Below, piece after piece: positions 13,501 to 23,119 of a stretch of DNA of 64,000 bases (its first letter is position 1; the number at the start of each line of letters is the position of its first letter). The notes under the pieces are model-generated. The model saw only the letters and a program-made list of their open reading frames with translations, had not been told where the DNA came from and made no database searches. Location of the stretch: NCBI RefSeq assembly GCF_014851395.1, contig NW_024040374.1, forward strand, positions 27,732,772-27,796,771, given 5' to 3'. The translations under genes were made by a program, and so were the position numbers. The stretch comes from Micropterus salmoides. Taxonomy: Eukaryota > Chordata > Actinopteri > Centrarchiformes > Centrarchidae.

Positions 13501-16500
13501 ATGGATGAACAAATTATAAAACCTCAGCAGCAGCCAGGCATTATGCTGCCATGCCTGTCTGTCCCACAAAGAAGAAAACCCAAACACAAGGCTTGGGGCA
13601 GCAGGCAGGCAATACGCCTCACTAGATTAGCGAGCAGATCATTTTTCCAACTTCACACGTTGAGTAAAGCTTTCTGCCGCCACACCATTTACAGTCAAAG
13701 CTTCAGACTATTTTTGCAGTGTTTATATATCCAACACATACAAACTGAGCCTCAACTCTATCCATCTTCTGTAACTGTCGTCTGATTCATTCCTACGGAG
13801 GTCATGTTTCTCTTTAACTGTGGAATCTGGAATTTGAAGGATGGTACCGTACACTGTGTGCACTTGTAACACTGTTGTCTAACTTATGGGGAGTTTAGAC
13901 ATTAAGTAAAGGTTTATGTTTTAAAACCAAATTTTTACTACAGAATGGTCCAAAAAAGCAGCAGGTTTTTTCACTGAGAACAGCTGCCTGCATCTAAAAA
14001 TGACAACTGGGGAACTGAGACTCAGGTGGAACTTCTCTGTGGGTTTGACGATGAGAGACAACTTTTACATTACACTCAGTATTTTGATCCATTGTTAACA
14101 TCAACATATTGATCAGAGCAGCTTTAAATAGAGGTTTATGGCGTAACGTGTAGGATGTGACATGTTTCAGCTGTAGCTTATCTGTGCCTTGTGGATCGCA
14201 GCATGACATTTGTGACTGAGCTCAAGCACATTACACAATTTTGTGGTCCTAATCTACTGCTGCCCATGACTTCCCCTTCACACAGTGACATGTCTAGACT
14301 ATCAGCTTTAATGTTCGTCCAAATTTACACTGTACTCATGGAGGGCTACATGTCCAGCATGTAAACTGAAACTTAGCCTAACTCCAATTTCTCTTCCCCA
14401 TGTAAATGCCTATGTAAACTCAGCTCTCATATTCATTACCAGAGCATGTCTGGATTAAGGTACATTCTTTAATTTTAGCATGTGTGAACCAGTCGGTGGG
14501 TTTCCTAAGTAACTTCATTTTTGCAGTAGACTCTTAATTACCTTTGCAGCAGATTGCTTTGTTACATAAGGAATAAGCCAGCTGAGGTTCATGACTGAAC
14601 TCCCTGGGTGGGGACCAGACTGTCTGTAACAATCACTCGCTCTAGGAACAAGTTAACCTAATATGGACTGATTGTTTCCCCTTACGGTTCCTTTCCTGTA
14701 AGGGGATAATGACTGCAACTAAATGTTCCTCCTGACGAACCGGAGAGTCCTGTGGTCAACCTGCATAAGAGATGTTTACATGAAAAAGTAGGCTGGAATT
14801 TGTTTATGTTTGAGGGGGAAAAATATGAATTGCTCTAGTAATTCAATGAAAAAACATTAATAGGAGAAGTAACATAAGTTCTCCAAACTTTTAATGTTTA
14901 CTGTATTTGCTTCAAATTGTGAAGTTCCTCCTTCCCAATGACAAAATGAAGCAAAATGAAGAACTACCCTAAAAGGTCAAACACTCCGTAATCTTGCTTT
15001 ATTTTCAAGTCCAGGTTTGTGTAGGCCAGAGACAAACCTGATAACAAAGCACTAAAGTTAGTTCCCATGATGCAGGCCTGCATGCGTTGCTTGATTTACA
15101 ACACAACCAGATTTTGATGTGGACCCACCTGTGGAGAAAATATCTGCAGCCACAGCCAGGAAGGCATCAGACACAATGTTCTCTGACGCCACTGTGATGT
15201 TGAGCTGTCGCGCTACGTTGCGGTAAACGTTGGGTCGAAGGTACTCCAACTCATCGCCTGGCCAAAACATATGAGAGTAAACTCAATCAAAAATGTTCTA
15301 TTGACTGTTTGCAGTGCATCTGATGTTACATTTAGGCTATACACACAGTTAAAGCAAGACCATGTAACTTTTAAATGAAGAAATAGCACATTCTTCCTTT
15401 GACAAATAGTTTACTTCATTAGCAGTAAAAACGCACGCTTGTTCAGTTCAGTAAACCCAGTTGTTTTGCTGCTACAGTATTACTTGGTCTGGTATGACCA
15501 GTAGCTTATGGCAGCTAATACTAGCTAATGTTAGCAAACTTTATGTGAATATTGCTTGAAACAGATAAAACTGAGTCACTTGGGTGACTTAATTACTTTT
15601 CTCCACTTTACCTAAATGCTAAACAGTAGTTCAGCATTTATCCCATAATTTTCAAAAGCGACATAGTCTTGCTTGAAATCTAAAGTGCACTCTGATTAAC
15701 AATCTCCCCAAAACAAGATATGGACAGGATTGGAGTGTACAGTGTGGATATTTTGTTATAAATGATAAAACTCAGAGTGGCTGTTAAAGTATTAATAAAT
15801 CAACATTAAATTAATAATTTCTGCATTCCTTTCTGACTCAAAGGGACAGTTCGATATACTGGGAAGACGGTAGGTGGATTTTGTGACCTTTGGACAGAGC
15901 CAGGCTTCATATTTACTGAACAGAATCTAACTCTCAGCAGGAAAGTGAATAATGTCAATTCTCAAAATGTCAAACTACACTTTTATAATCTGATTTAGAC
16001 CTGTAGATGCTTCTTGTAACCCATATCCAGTAGGGGTATCCAGAAGTAATTGATATAATGTCTTCAATAGATTCAGGGCTCAGAGGTTTGCCAACTCTGT
16101 TCCGACCACAGTTTCTTTTACTCATTTGGGAGACCTTTTATTTTTAATAAACACAGCCTTTGTTATATCTGAGTTTCCAGTGAATTGCATAACTACCTAA
16201 ACTGGAGGAGGGATGATAACCACAAATGGTAAAGTGAAACCTCAAACTGGAGGAGCCATCTGTAGTCTGACAGGTTTTATTCTGGGCAAACATTCAGGGA
16301 GTCAAATATTACTTAAATGAAACTGTTAGTGATTTTTTTTCCTGCTGGGGGATTCCTGGGAATCACTTCAAAGCCTTCTACTGAAAATGAAAGGTAATCC
16401 CACAACACACTTCTGAATGATGAGATGTAATGTGAAAAGGAACCCCCCACACACACACAAACACACACCCTTTTAAACAGAACTGAAAATAGTGTCAATT

Positions 16501-16893
16501 TGAATATTTTACTTACTTAATATGTTTACTTTGTTCATCTGTGGGATTTTTATAATCTCAAAGGTTAAAGTTAAAAACTATATCTCTTTATTGTAAAATG
16601 CTCTATGTATTCTTGTGTTTCTTCATTGTTCTTGGCCTAAAAGTGGCTTCATAGTGTTTGTTAGATCCCCAAAACTTACCCAGCCACAGCAGAACCGACG
16701 ATATCTCCCCCAGTGTCCCACCTGATGCAGCCAGTCCGTGTTCAGGCTTAGACCAGCCTATCCCGGCACGGTTCAGCCTGGAGTGAATGTAGTCCCTGCA
16801 CAGTGCTTTGGCCTGGGACACCAGCTCCTTGTCGGTGGGTGAGCGGTCAAACACTTCAGACGCAAACACAGAGGAGCGGCGCAACATCTCCAT
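10560..16893 (-). CDS. BOK: Bcl-2-related ovarian killer BOK, complete, 4 coding exons
   Basis: BOK is a pro-apoptotic multidomain Bcl-2 protein of the ER and mitochondrial membranes. Coding exons in order: 16680-16893, 15129-15257, 13084-13247, 10560-10685; they join in frame to 210 codons plus TGA (human 212). The start MEMLRRSSVFASEVFDRSPTD matches the family start. The BH3 region WLGDELEYLRPNVYRN spans exons 1 and 2, BH1 (VTWGKVVSLYAVAGAL) opens exon 3, BH2 contains RRGGW at the exon 3-4 junction, and the C-terminus holds a hydrophobic anchor segment (residues about 186-208) ending in LLREK. The clear match around the BH3 and the STG|VTWGKVVSLY junction makes the call firm. A separate non-coding first exon is usual in this gene but could not be placed. 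Introns are 1.4, 1.9 and 2.4 kb and hold only repeats. Confidence 0.95.
10686..13083 (-). other. BOK intron 3 (between coding exons 3 and 4), no gene seen
   Basis: This 2.4-kb intron includes an unexplained 160-codon open frame on the + strand (10933-11415). It lacks a recognisable domain, has no splice-supported neighbours and shows unremarkable composition, so it is treated as chance. A/T-rich runs (11820-11880) and the repeat at 12080-12530 fill most of the rest. Confidence 0.5.
12080..12530. repeat. Dispersed teleost repeat in the last BOK intron
   Basis: The segment has 'aaaggttcagtgtgcatgtt' at the left, 'tagtggtgagggttgcgaat' within, and 'ctcacccctcctttttccaa' followed by 'ggagaaggtatggtggtcaa' at the right. 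These are the ordered hallmark words of a short element found thousands of times in percomorph genomes. The middle is expanded or diverged here. It is probably a non-autonomous element; the class is not certain. Confidence 0.5.
15841..15990 (+). repeat. MITE-like teleost repeat in BOK intron 1
   Basis: The element starts aaagggacagttcgatatac, contains 'ctttggacagagccaggctt', 'taactctcagcaggaaagtg' and ends 'caaaatgtcaaactacactt'. These words in this order mark a very common fish short repeat. A related copy lies at 19130-19310. It is a non-coding insertion within the intron. Confidence 0.6.
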
Positions 16894-17399
16894 GCCCCTG
16901 GCATCCGCCGCGGACTGCGCTGCTCACCTCCCCACCTCCACCGCCTCGCAAAGCGGCCACCTCTCCCCGCTAGGACGGACCCCTCCCTCCCTTTCTAGTA
17001 AATGGGAAGATTTGCGGAGATTATCCAGCATAACAAACCCGCGGATTAGTTTGTGGTCATCTTTTCATAGCCTGGGAGAAGCTGTCCGACGCAGACGCAG
17101 GCAAAGTCTACAGGAGCTGCAGGTTGATGGCTGTAAGCTGCAGAGAAGGAAGACTTAGGCGAGAAACAGCTTGACACTAGACCAGACAAGTTAGCCTATG
17201 TGTGAATCCATCAAGTTCCAGATGGTGCGTCCATACTCGCTTTTTTTAAAGTTAATTTACTCCTAAGCGGGCCGCATCTTAACTTGTCACTGAGCAGAAA
17301 AGTGGTTTTGATCAATGACTTTTATGAACTGGAGATTTGCTGCCACTCAGAAAAATGCTCTCCTGCTTAAAGTCTGAAAGGCTTTCCTTCTAAGGGCAC

Positions 17400-17465
17400 T
17401 TATCGTGTGGTCCAAAGGCGGAGATAAACGGACCAATAAAGGCCCCGCCCCTCTGCTCCCATCCC
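17400..17465 (-). promoter_or_regulatory. Candidate BOK promoter elements (GC box, CCAAT)
   Basis: About 500 bp upstream of the BOK start codon there is a GC box (ggccccgcccc on the + strand, near 17442-17452) next to a CCAAT motif (accaat, 17432-17437). The 16.9-17.1 kb stretch between this and the start codon is GC-rich and CpG-containing. The pattern fits a promoter and 5' UTR, but no transcription start or first donor could be fixed. Confidence 0.35.
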
Positions 17466-18577
17466 AACTCACAGAACTTCCACACGCCCATGCACCTACA
17501 ATAAAGAGATATAGTAGGCTACTATAAATTACTCCATATGGGAAATTTTTGGAGGATGAAAGTGAATTTGACGGTACAATGTGTTTGCTTAAACTCTTAA
17601 AGGGATACAACATTTTAGTAGGCCCATTGCACATAAAGTTGGGGGACTTGTAAAGGACGGATTAAAAATAGAATGGTCATAAATCCAAGCAACAGAGGCC
17701 ACGAAATTCCGTCATACAGGTCAAACTCCCAAAACACTGACTCTCCCTGCCTGGTAAATGCCCATATATTTTAAACTCTTTGCTCCCAGTTTGCAAAGCA
17801 GGTTTTCCAATATGATAACATAACCCCGATGACATCTCTATGACATCATCAGGGTTATTTTCTCAGACTTTACAAAGCTCCAGCCACAAGACATTATACA
17901 GCTGTTTTCACAGATTGAGTAGCTAAGGAAAGGTCTGTGGGAAATAGTAAAGTAAAGCATGTGAAACATTCTATTTAAAGTCCTCCATTCAAAATGCGAC
18001 TCAAAATCTTGGCAGTATTCAAGGCCGTACTCACCACTGAGGTCATCCAGGTCTGGACCTCAGTATTTTTTCCAATTTCTGTAGACTATATAATAAATGG
18101 TGGAAATAATTGCCTAAAAATTACCTTACTTTGGTGCAGCAAATATATTGTACAATGTCAAGATTACCTTACCTTGTCCTTACTACAAGATGTCAACATG
18201 ATAGTTATATCATTATGTTAACAACAGATATCTGAACTCATGCAATATGGTAGCTAGATCATCTTACCAGTGGACTGTTTGAAGTTCAATGCCAGTCATT
18301 CCCAGACATCATTTGACAAAGAGCTCCTGTGCAGTCCCTCTATGTTCAACAGTGGCTAGTTTTACTTCAGTGAATGAAATAGCAAGCTAGCCAGCTAAAG
18401 TTAATTCCATCCATCCAATGAAAGTTACAATGCTTTTCTTTCTATTCAGTTTGTGTAAAATTGTTGAAATGTATGTTAAAGTCAGGTACCCTTATATACA
18501 TTTTTATTTTCTCTGCAAGATCATCCGGAGACCAGGTGTTCAACACAAAGAAAACTGACCTGATCCAACACAAAACA

Positions 18578-18645
18578 TCAGAATCAGAATCAGTTTTATT
18601 GCCAGGTATGTGTACACATACGAGGAATTTGACTCAGGATTGTAC
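18578..18645 (+). repeat. 'Cagaatcagaatcag' fish repeat
   Basis: The words 'cagaatcagaatcagtttta', 'ttgccaggtatgtgtacaca' and 'cgaggaatttgactcaggat' occur in the order typical of a short sequence scattered through teleost genomes, often at the end of non-LTR retroelements. The A/T-rich run of aaaataata units at 18680-18722 may be its degenerate tail region. Confidence 0.6.
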
Positions 18646-19129
18646 ATTGTTCATGACGTGCTTACTTATACAATAATACCATAACACAATAATAAAATAA
18701 TAATAAAATAAAATAAAATAAACATGTCATTACCACAGAGATATGTTCTTTGGTATTTACTGTGAAACTTAAAGGCTCAATTTAACAACACAAACAGCTA
18801 GCACAATTATAGTGTATTGATGTAGATTTAATGTATAAATATATTATTATACAACTAACATTTTTCTTACTTTTATGTACTGTTTGAGACGCATTTCTAT
18901 AATTCAAATGGGGCATGCTCCCAACCAACCCTAGCAAGCTCAGTATTTGGGCCTCAGTATTTCTAAAGCCCTGCGTACAGCCATGGCAGTATTATGTACT
19001 TAAAGGGTTCCTTTCAGTAACACAGTATTTTTGTATTTATCTTTTAAAATGTTTATTGTTATGTGCATAATGTGCATATACTTTTGCTATTCAGGGCCAT
19101 TTATCATGTCCTTGGGATTTTTTTTGCAA

Positions 19130-19310
19130 AATTTGGGGGCTTTGGGGAGCTGCTCATCTTAGCTTAGCATAAAAGACTGCCGACAGAGGGAACAGCTAGC
19201 CTGGATTAAACTAATGAGATGTAACATATTAGTGAGTATTAGAGGTGCTGGTAGGCAGATTTTGTCATCTTCAGACAGAGCCAGGCTAGCTCTAACTTAT
19301 CTCTTGGTGT
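19130..19310. repeat. Second copy of the MITE-like repeat, rearranged
   Basis: Words shared with the 15841-15990 element (gtaggcagattttgtcatct, cagacagagccaggctagct) occur here next to 'catcttagcttagcataaaa', which belongs to longer copies of the same family. The order is disturbed, suggesting a nested or broken copy. Confidence 0.45.
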
Positions 19311-20109
19311 CTGGTAAATTTGGTGAGGTATGTATGGGTGTCGGACTCATGACTCTGCATTTCTATACAGCCCTGATGGTGGTGTACTTTTTTGTAAGGG
19401 GAAATAAAGTGAAAGCACACAGTCACATGGTGTCTGCCTACTCTTGTATATTGTATCAAAAGAGGAAAGTCAGTTATGTGTTCCCCCTGTGGCATACTAA
19501 TCCAGCAGTGATTAGAGTTAGCCATGTTAGTAACCACATTGCATTCTCTCAGTTCTGTCACATGGAATTGTGTGAATGTAGATATTGTAATCTGCAAACT
19601 TTCTATTAACTAGACCTATTAGGTAAAGATAGACAGTACAAGTCTAAAAGCATTGGTCATCATTTTTGACAGCCATGATGACCTAGTTTATGTGCTGGTA
19701 GAGCAAAGTACTAACCATCGAGCAGCTACACACCTTCTACACTCCCTAACAGAAAACAATTTGAATAGATTTTTTTGGCAGATGAGCAATATTGTAGCTT
19801 CTAGGGAAGCCACCACACCCACTGCTCACACTGTCTTGACATGCCTGAGGAATGCCCTGCTTTCTTTATGACTGCTCAACAGATTTGCAGATCCTTGTCA
19901 ACACCGTATGCAAGAAGGGCAACTCTTCAAACTGTAACTGATGTGATCGTGACAAAGCACCAATTTATAATACAATTTGTAGCAGCTGAAGTATTATTAC
20001 GGTGTTTAACTATTAGCTCGGTTTTCACAACGCAGTTTCAGTGTGTACAACTCATAATGTGTAAAACACTAAATCACATCTTCAGTCCTCAGAGTAAAGA
20101 CACCTCAGT

Positions 20110-20290
20110 GGTGGGATGTAACTAAATACGTTTACTGTATGGTACTTCGTTACTTACTGCAACTTTAACATTACACTCCACTTCATCTCAGAAGCAAATA
20201 CTGTACTTTTTACTCCACTACATTTGTCTGACAGCTATAGTTACAAGTTACTTTTCAGATTACAGCGTCTCATTCCCTTCCTGTCCAGTG
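20110..20290 (+). repeat. Dispersed teleost repeat ('tactccactacatttgtctg' type)
   Basis: The segment contains gggatgtaactaaatacgtt, 'actgtactttttactccact' and 'gttacttttcagattacagc' in the order seen in a common fish repeat that reads 'gtaactaagtacatttact…ttactccactacattt'. It has no coding potential. The class (probably a non-autonomous DNA element) is not certain. Confidence 0.55.
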
Positions 20291-20379
20291 AAAACCATGC
20301 GTCTCCAAATTTGGTAAAATAGTTGGAGAAGATTCTCATACATTGGTTGGTCCGTTTCTGCACTGATTTTACAATTCTT

Positions 20380-20930
20380 TTATCTTTAAAACACTTTATG
20401 GTCTTACATGAGCATACTTGACTGGAATGCTTCCAATCTATGAACCAGGATGGCCCCTTATGTCCTCTGGCACTAGAAAAAAAAGCTTTTAGTAAGGCAG
20501 CTTTTAGTTTTTATGCTCTGAGCCGTTGGAACAGCTTGCCTGAGGATCTGAGAGCAGCTTAAATGTTGATGTCTTTAAAAAGTAACTTTAAACTCACCTA
20601 TGTAGCCTGGCTTTTGATTAGAATGTTTTATGGCCATTATTTATTTTATCTGATCATTTATTTTACAGTATTTGTGTCTTAAATGCTCTATTTCCCCTCT
20701 TATCAATTTAATTTGTAATTACCTTTTATTTATTTATTTTTAAATCCATTTTATTGGCCAGATAACATTTTCATCATTTTGATTCCTTATGTGCATTAGT
20801 CTCAAATTGTTTTACTGTTTTCATGTGTACCATCTTATCAGCTTTTCAATCATCCATAAATCACTTTGAATAGCACTTACCTGTACTAAAGGTGCCATAC
20901 AAATAAAGTTTATGGATTTACTTTTATTCA
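20380..20930 (+). mobile_element. 3' end of a decayed non-LTR retrotransposon (LINE)
   Basis: In one frame with stops, the segment reads like the C-terminal end of a fish LINE reverse transcriptase protein: SFYALSRWNSLPEDLRAA, then MSLKSNFKLTYVAWL, equivalent to the common '…LWNSLPxxLR…FKSxLKTHLF' end. It is followed by 'aaaggtgccatacaaataaa', a typical 3' tail of Rex1/CR1-like fish LINEs. In-frame stops show it is dead. Orientation is + strand, opposite to FARP2. Confidence 0.65.
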
Positions 20931-21152
20931 TGGATGAATTCAGGTTGTCTTGAGTGTGAAGACAGGAATGGGAAATGGCTCACTTTTAAAAGACGATGCA
21001 AACAGGGCGACTAAAAATGTAAAACGTCTAACCACTAGACATTTGGTAAACATCTGCAGTCTAGATGTTTTCAGATAACTCTGCAACAAACAGTATGTGA
21101 AACAACTGATAATTATCAGCACAAAGCCGCAGAAAATGTGATTGAAACGATT

Positions 21153-21158
21153 TTTATT
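21153..21158 (-). terminator. Candidate FARP2 polyadenylation signal
   Basis: TTTATT on the + strand is AATAAA on the FARP2 strand, 1.4 kb after the stop at 22540. A second candidate at 21873-21878 would give a 0.66-kb 3' UTR. Which is used is not decidable here. Confidence 0.35.
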
Positions 21159-21360
21159 TGTTAGGTTTTCAATGGAATAACATGAAGACTACATGAGGGC
21201 TTTCAGGAACATGGCCCTGATGACATGCTAAACAATAAATAGGAGTAACATACTGTTTGTTAACTGTGTAATAGCCAGTCTCTTACACACACAGAATGTC
21301 AGATGGTTTGGAGATGACCTCTATCATCAATTTTGTTACAGCTCCAGTGGTTTCTCCGGA

Positions 21361-21412
21361 CACACGTGCACAGACGCACGCACGCACGCACACACGCACA
21401 CACACACACACA
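21361..21412. repeat. (CA)n/(CACG)n microsatellite in the FARP2 3' UTR region
   Basis: An imperfect run of cacg and ca units occupies about 50 bp. If the distal poly(A) signal at 21153 is used, the run is transcribed as a GU-rich tract in the FARP2 3' UTR. Confidence 0.85.
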
Positions 21413-22539
21413 GGGTAAGGGTTCCAGTCTTCATACAAAAAAAATATACCAATTAATACCAGGGTTGCCTGTAGCGCACTAAATAACTGACCATATTGGC
21501 GTCTCCCATACATCAGCTCCCATTTATCCAAAACAGTCAACACAGCAAGACGTCACCAAGTACAATTACTTCAAAATATATTCTTCTGGTTTGTTTTCAG
21601 GAGGAAAATCTGCCAACTTTTCACAGAGTAAACACTACACAGTTGTTATCCCTATGCAAAAGTAAAAAACAGGATACATTTGATTACATTTGATATTAAA
21701 GAGAGAAATGTAGCACCAAACTGGCCGTAATGCCACCTAACCAGGAGATTTCAGTCGAAAAGCTCCCTTTTGAACATTTGAAACATCCTTTGAATCCTTC
21801 AATTAACAGGCAAATAAAGCCTCAGATACTAGTTTAGAAATAAATACTGGTTATAGTAATAAGTCATACAGCTTTATTTTCAGTATTTAAAACCAAAATG
21901 GCTTGTCTCACTGTCCCAACAGCAGCATGAACTTCTCAAAACTTCCCATGCATCTCCAAAATGTAATGATTTCTAATCCCAAACCCGTTTCAACATTCCA
22001 TGAACCCTCTGCTCGCCCCCATCTCACACACATCTCTGACTGTTTCAAAGTAAATACTATCCTGAACCTTCTTTTTCCACGTACTGTACATCATCTGTGT
22101 CCCACTTATAGCACAGTGCTGTACCCAACATAGCTTCAGTCATCAGGTGCTTAAACAGAAAAGTCCTTCAAAAAAGCCTGAATGTAAGCCCTTTGTGTAG
22201 GAGTTGGTCCCAAATAACAGTATTCCCCCATCAGTCTGTATGAGCAGCCCAATTGAGCGCTATATATGCAAAAACTGATCAAAATGTACAAGTCTCCCTT
22301 TCATTATATCCTGTATAGGAACAAATGTTATCAATTAAATCATTAATCAAGAAAACTGCACAGGTCATTAGAATGAAATCTTTAGGCTGAGAAATGTTAA
22401 CACTTAAACTGGCAATATCTGTCAATCTCCAGTTGCTATTTTCCAAACGTTCACTTCACTTGAAAGTTACACTGACAACCAGACTGGCGAGTCTTGCTCT
22501 TGTCCTAGAGGCCCAGCCTCCAGGTATATGATGTTAGAT

Positions 22540-23119
22540 TCAGTTTCCGTTCATCTCCATGGTACCCCCTTTGGGTATGAGCAGGCTCACCCAGCCCGTA
22601 GTGCTGGCTGCACTCTTGATCACCTCCATCCATCTGCAAAGACAAAAAAAAAAAAAAGACTTAAAACTGGTCTAAACCTGTTTGACACAACTTTAAGGCT
22701 GACCTGTAAAATGTACTACAATGTTCTGGAAATTGTAAAAAGTAACAAACCTTTCAAAGGTGTACTCGCTTTCTGCCCGGAAAAAGTAAACGTGGGACTT
22801 AAACTGCAGTTTGAAGACGTACTCCTTGTGAATACTGTCTGACTCTTCGGGGGTGCTGACCGTGTAGCCAAGCAAGGGGAGGCTAGCCAGCGGGAAGTCG
22901 TCCTGCAAGCAGAGATGGAAACGCTTTCTGAAAACAGAGCCACTCTCACCCTAGTTACACGTTATAAATGTCATGTACTCTCTCAGAAACCATAAATCTC
23001 AGTCTGCTGACCTGGTGAGTCTTGTAGAAGAACAAGCAGAAGTTGGTGAAAACAACCCAGAGTTTCTGCCAGCCATTACTGTTCTTGAACTTCCTGAGGA
23101 GGTAGCCTGAGAGCTGGTT
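22540..23119 (-). other. FARP2: FARP2 exons encoding the second PH domain and C-terminus
   Basis: Coding exons: 23012-23119 (NQLSGYLLRKFKNSNGWQKL, WVVFTNFCLFFYKTHQ), 22751-22902 (DDFPLASLPLLGYTVSTPEE, KEYVFKLQFKSHVYFFRAES) and 22540-22633 (WMEVIKSAAST…EMNGN, TGA at 22540-22542). This PH domain matches the human FARP1/2 family almost residue for residue up to YTFERWMEVI. The last 20 residues are short and poorly conserved. Confidence 0.93.

Larger units (their letters stand above)
17466..21150. other. Repeat-rich spacer between BOK and FARP2
   Basis: This 3.7-kb stretch holds pieces of at least four repeat types (separate entries at 18578, 19130, 20110 and 20400). No coding exon could be supported on either strand. 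STK25, which lies between BOK and FARP2 in human, is absent: no kinase motif exons (GXGXXG, HRD, DFG) were seen. Confidence 0.5.

Noticed and set aside
16915..16930. Strong-looking donor (ggggag|gtgagc on the BOK strand) as the end of a BOK first exon
   Set aside because: It would leave an intron of only about 30 nt before the only nearby acceptor, which is too short to splice.
16808..17158. 116-codon + strand frame overlapping BOK exon 1
   Set aside because: It is antisense to the well-supported BOK first coding exon and its GC-rich 5' region; the composition (Arg/Ser-rich) follows from that.
19214..19609. 131-codon + strand frame in the BOK-FARP2 spacer, with a 101-codon frame on the other strand
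   Set aside because: Begins inside a MITE-like repeat and shows no domain or splice context.
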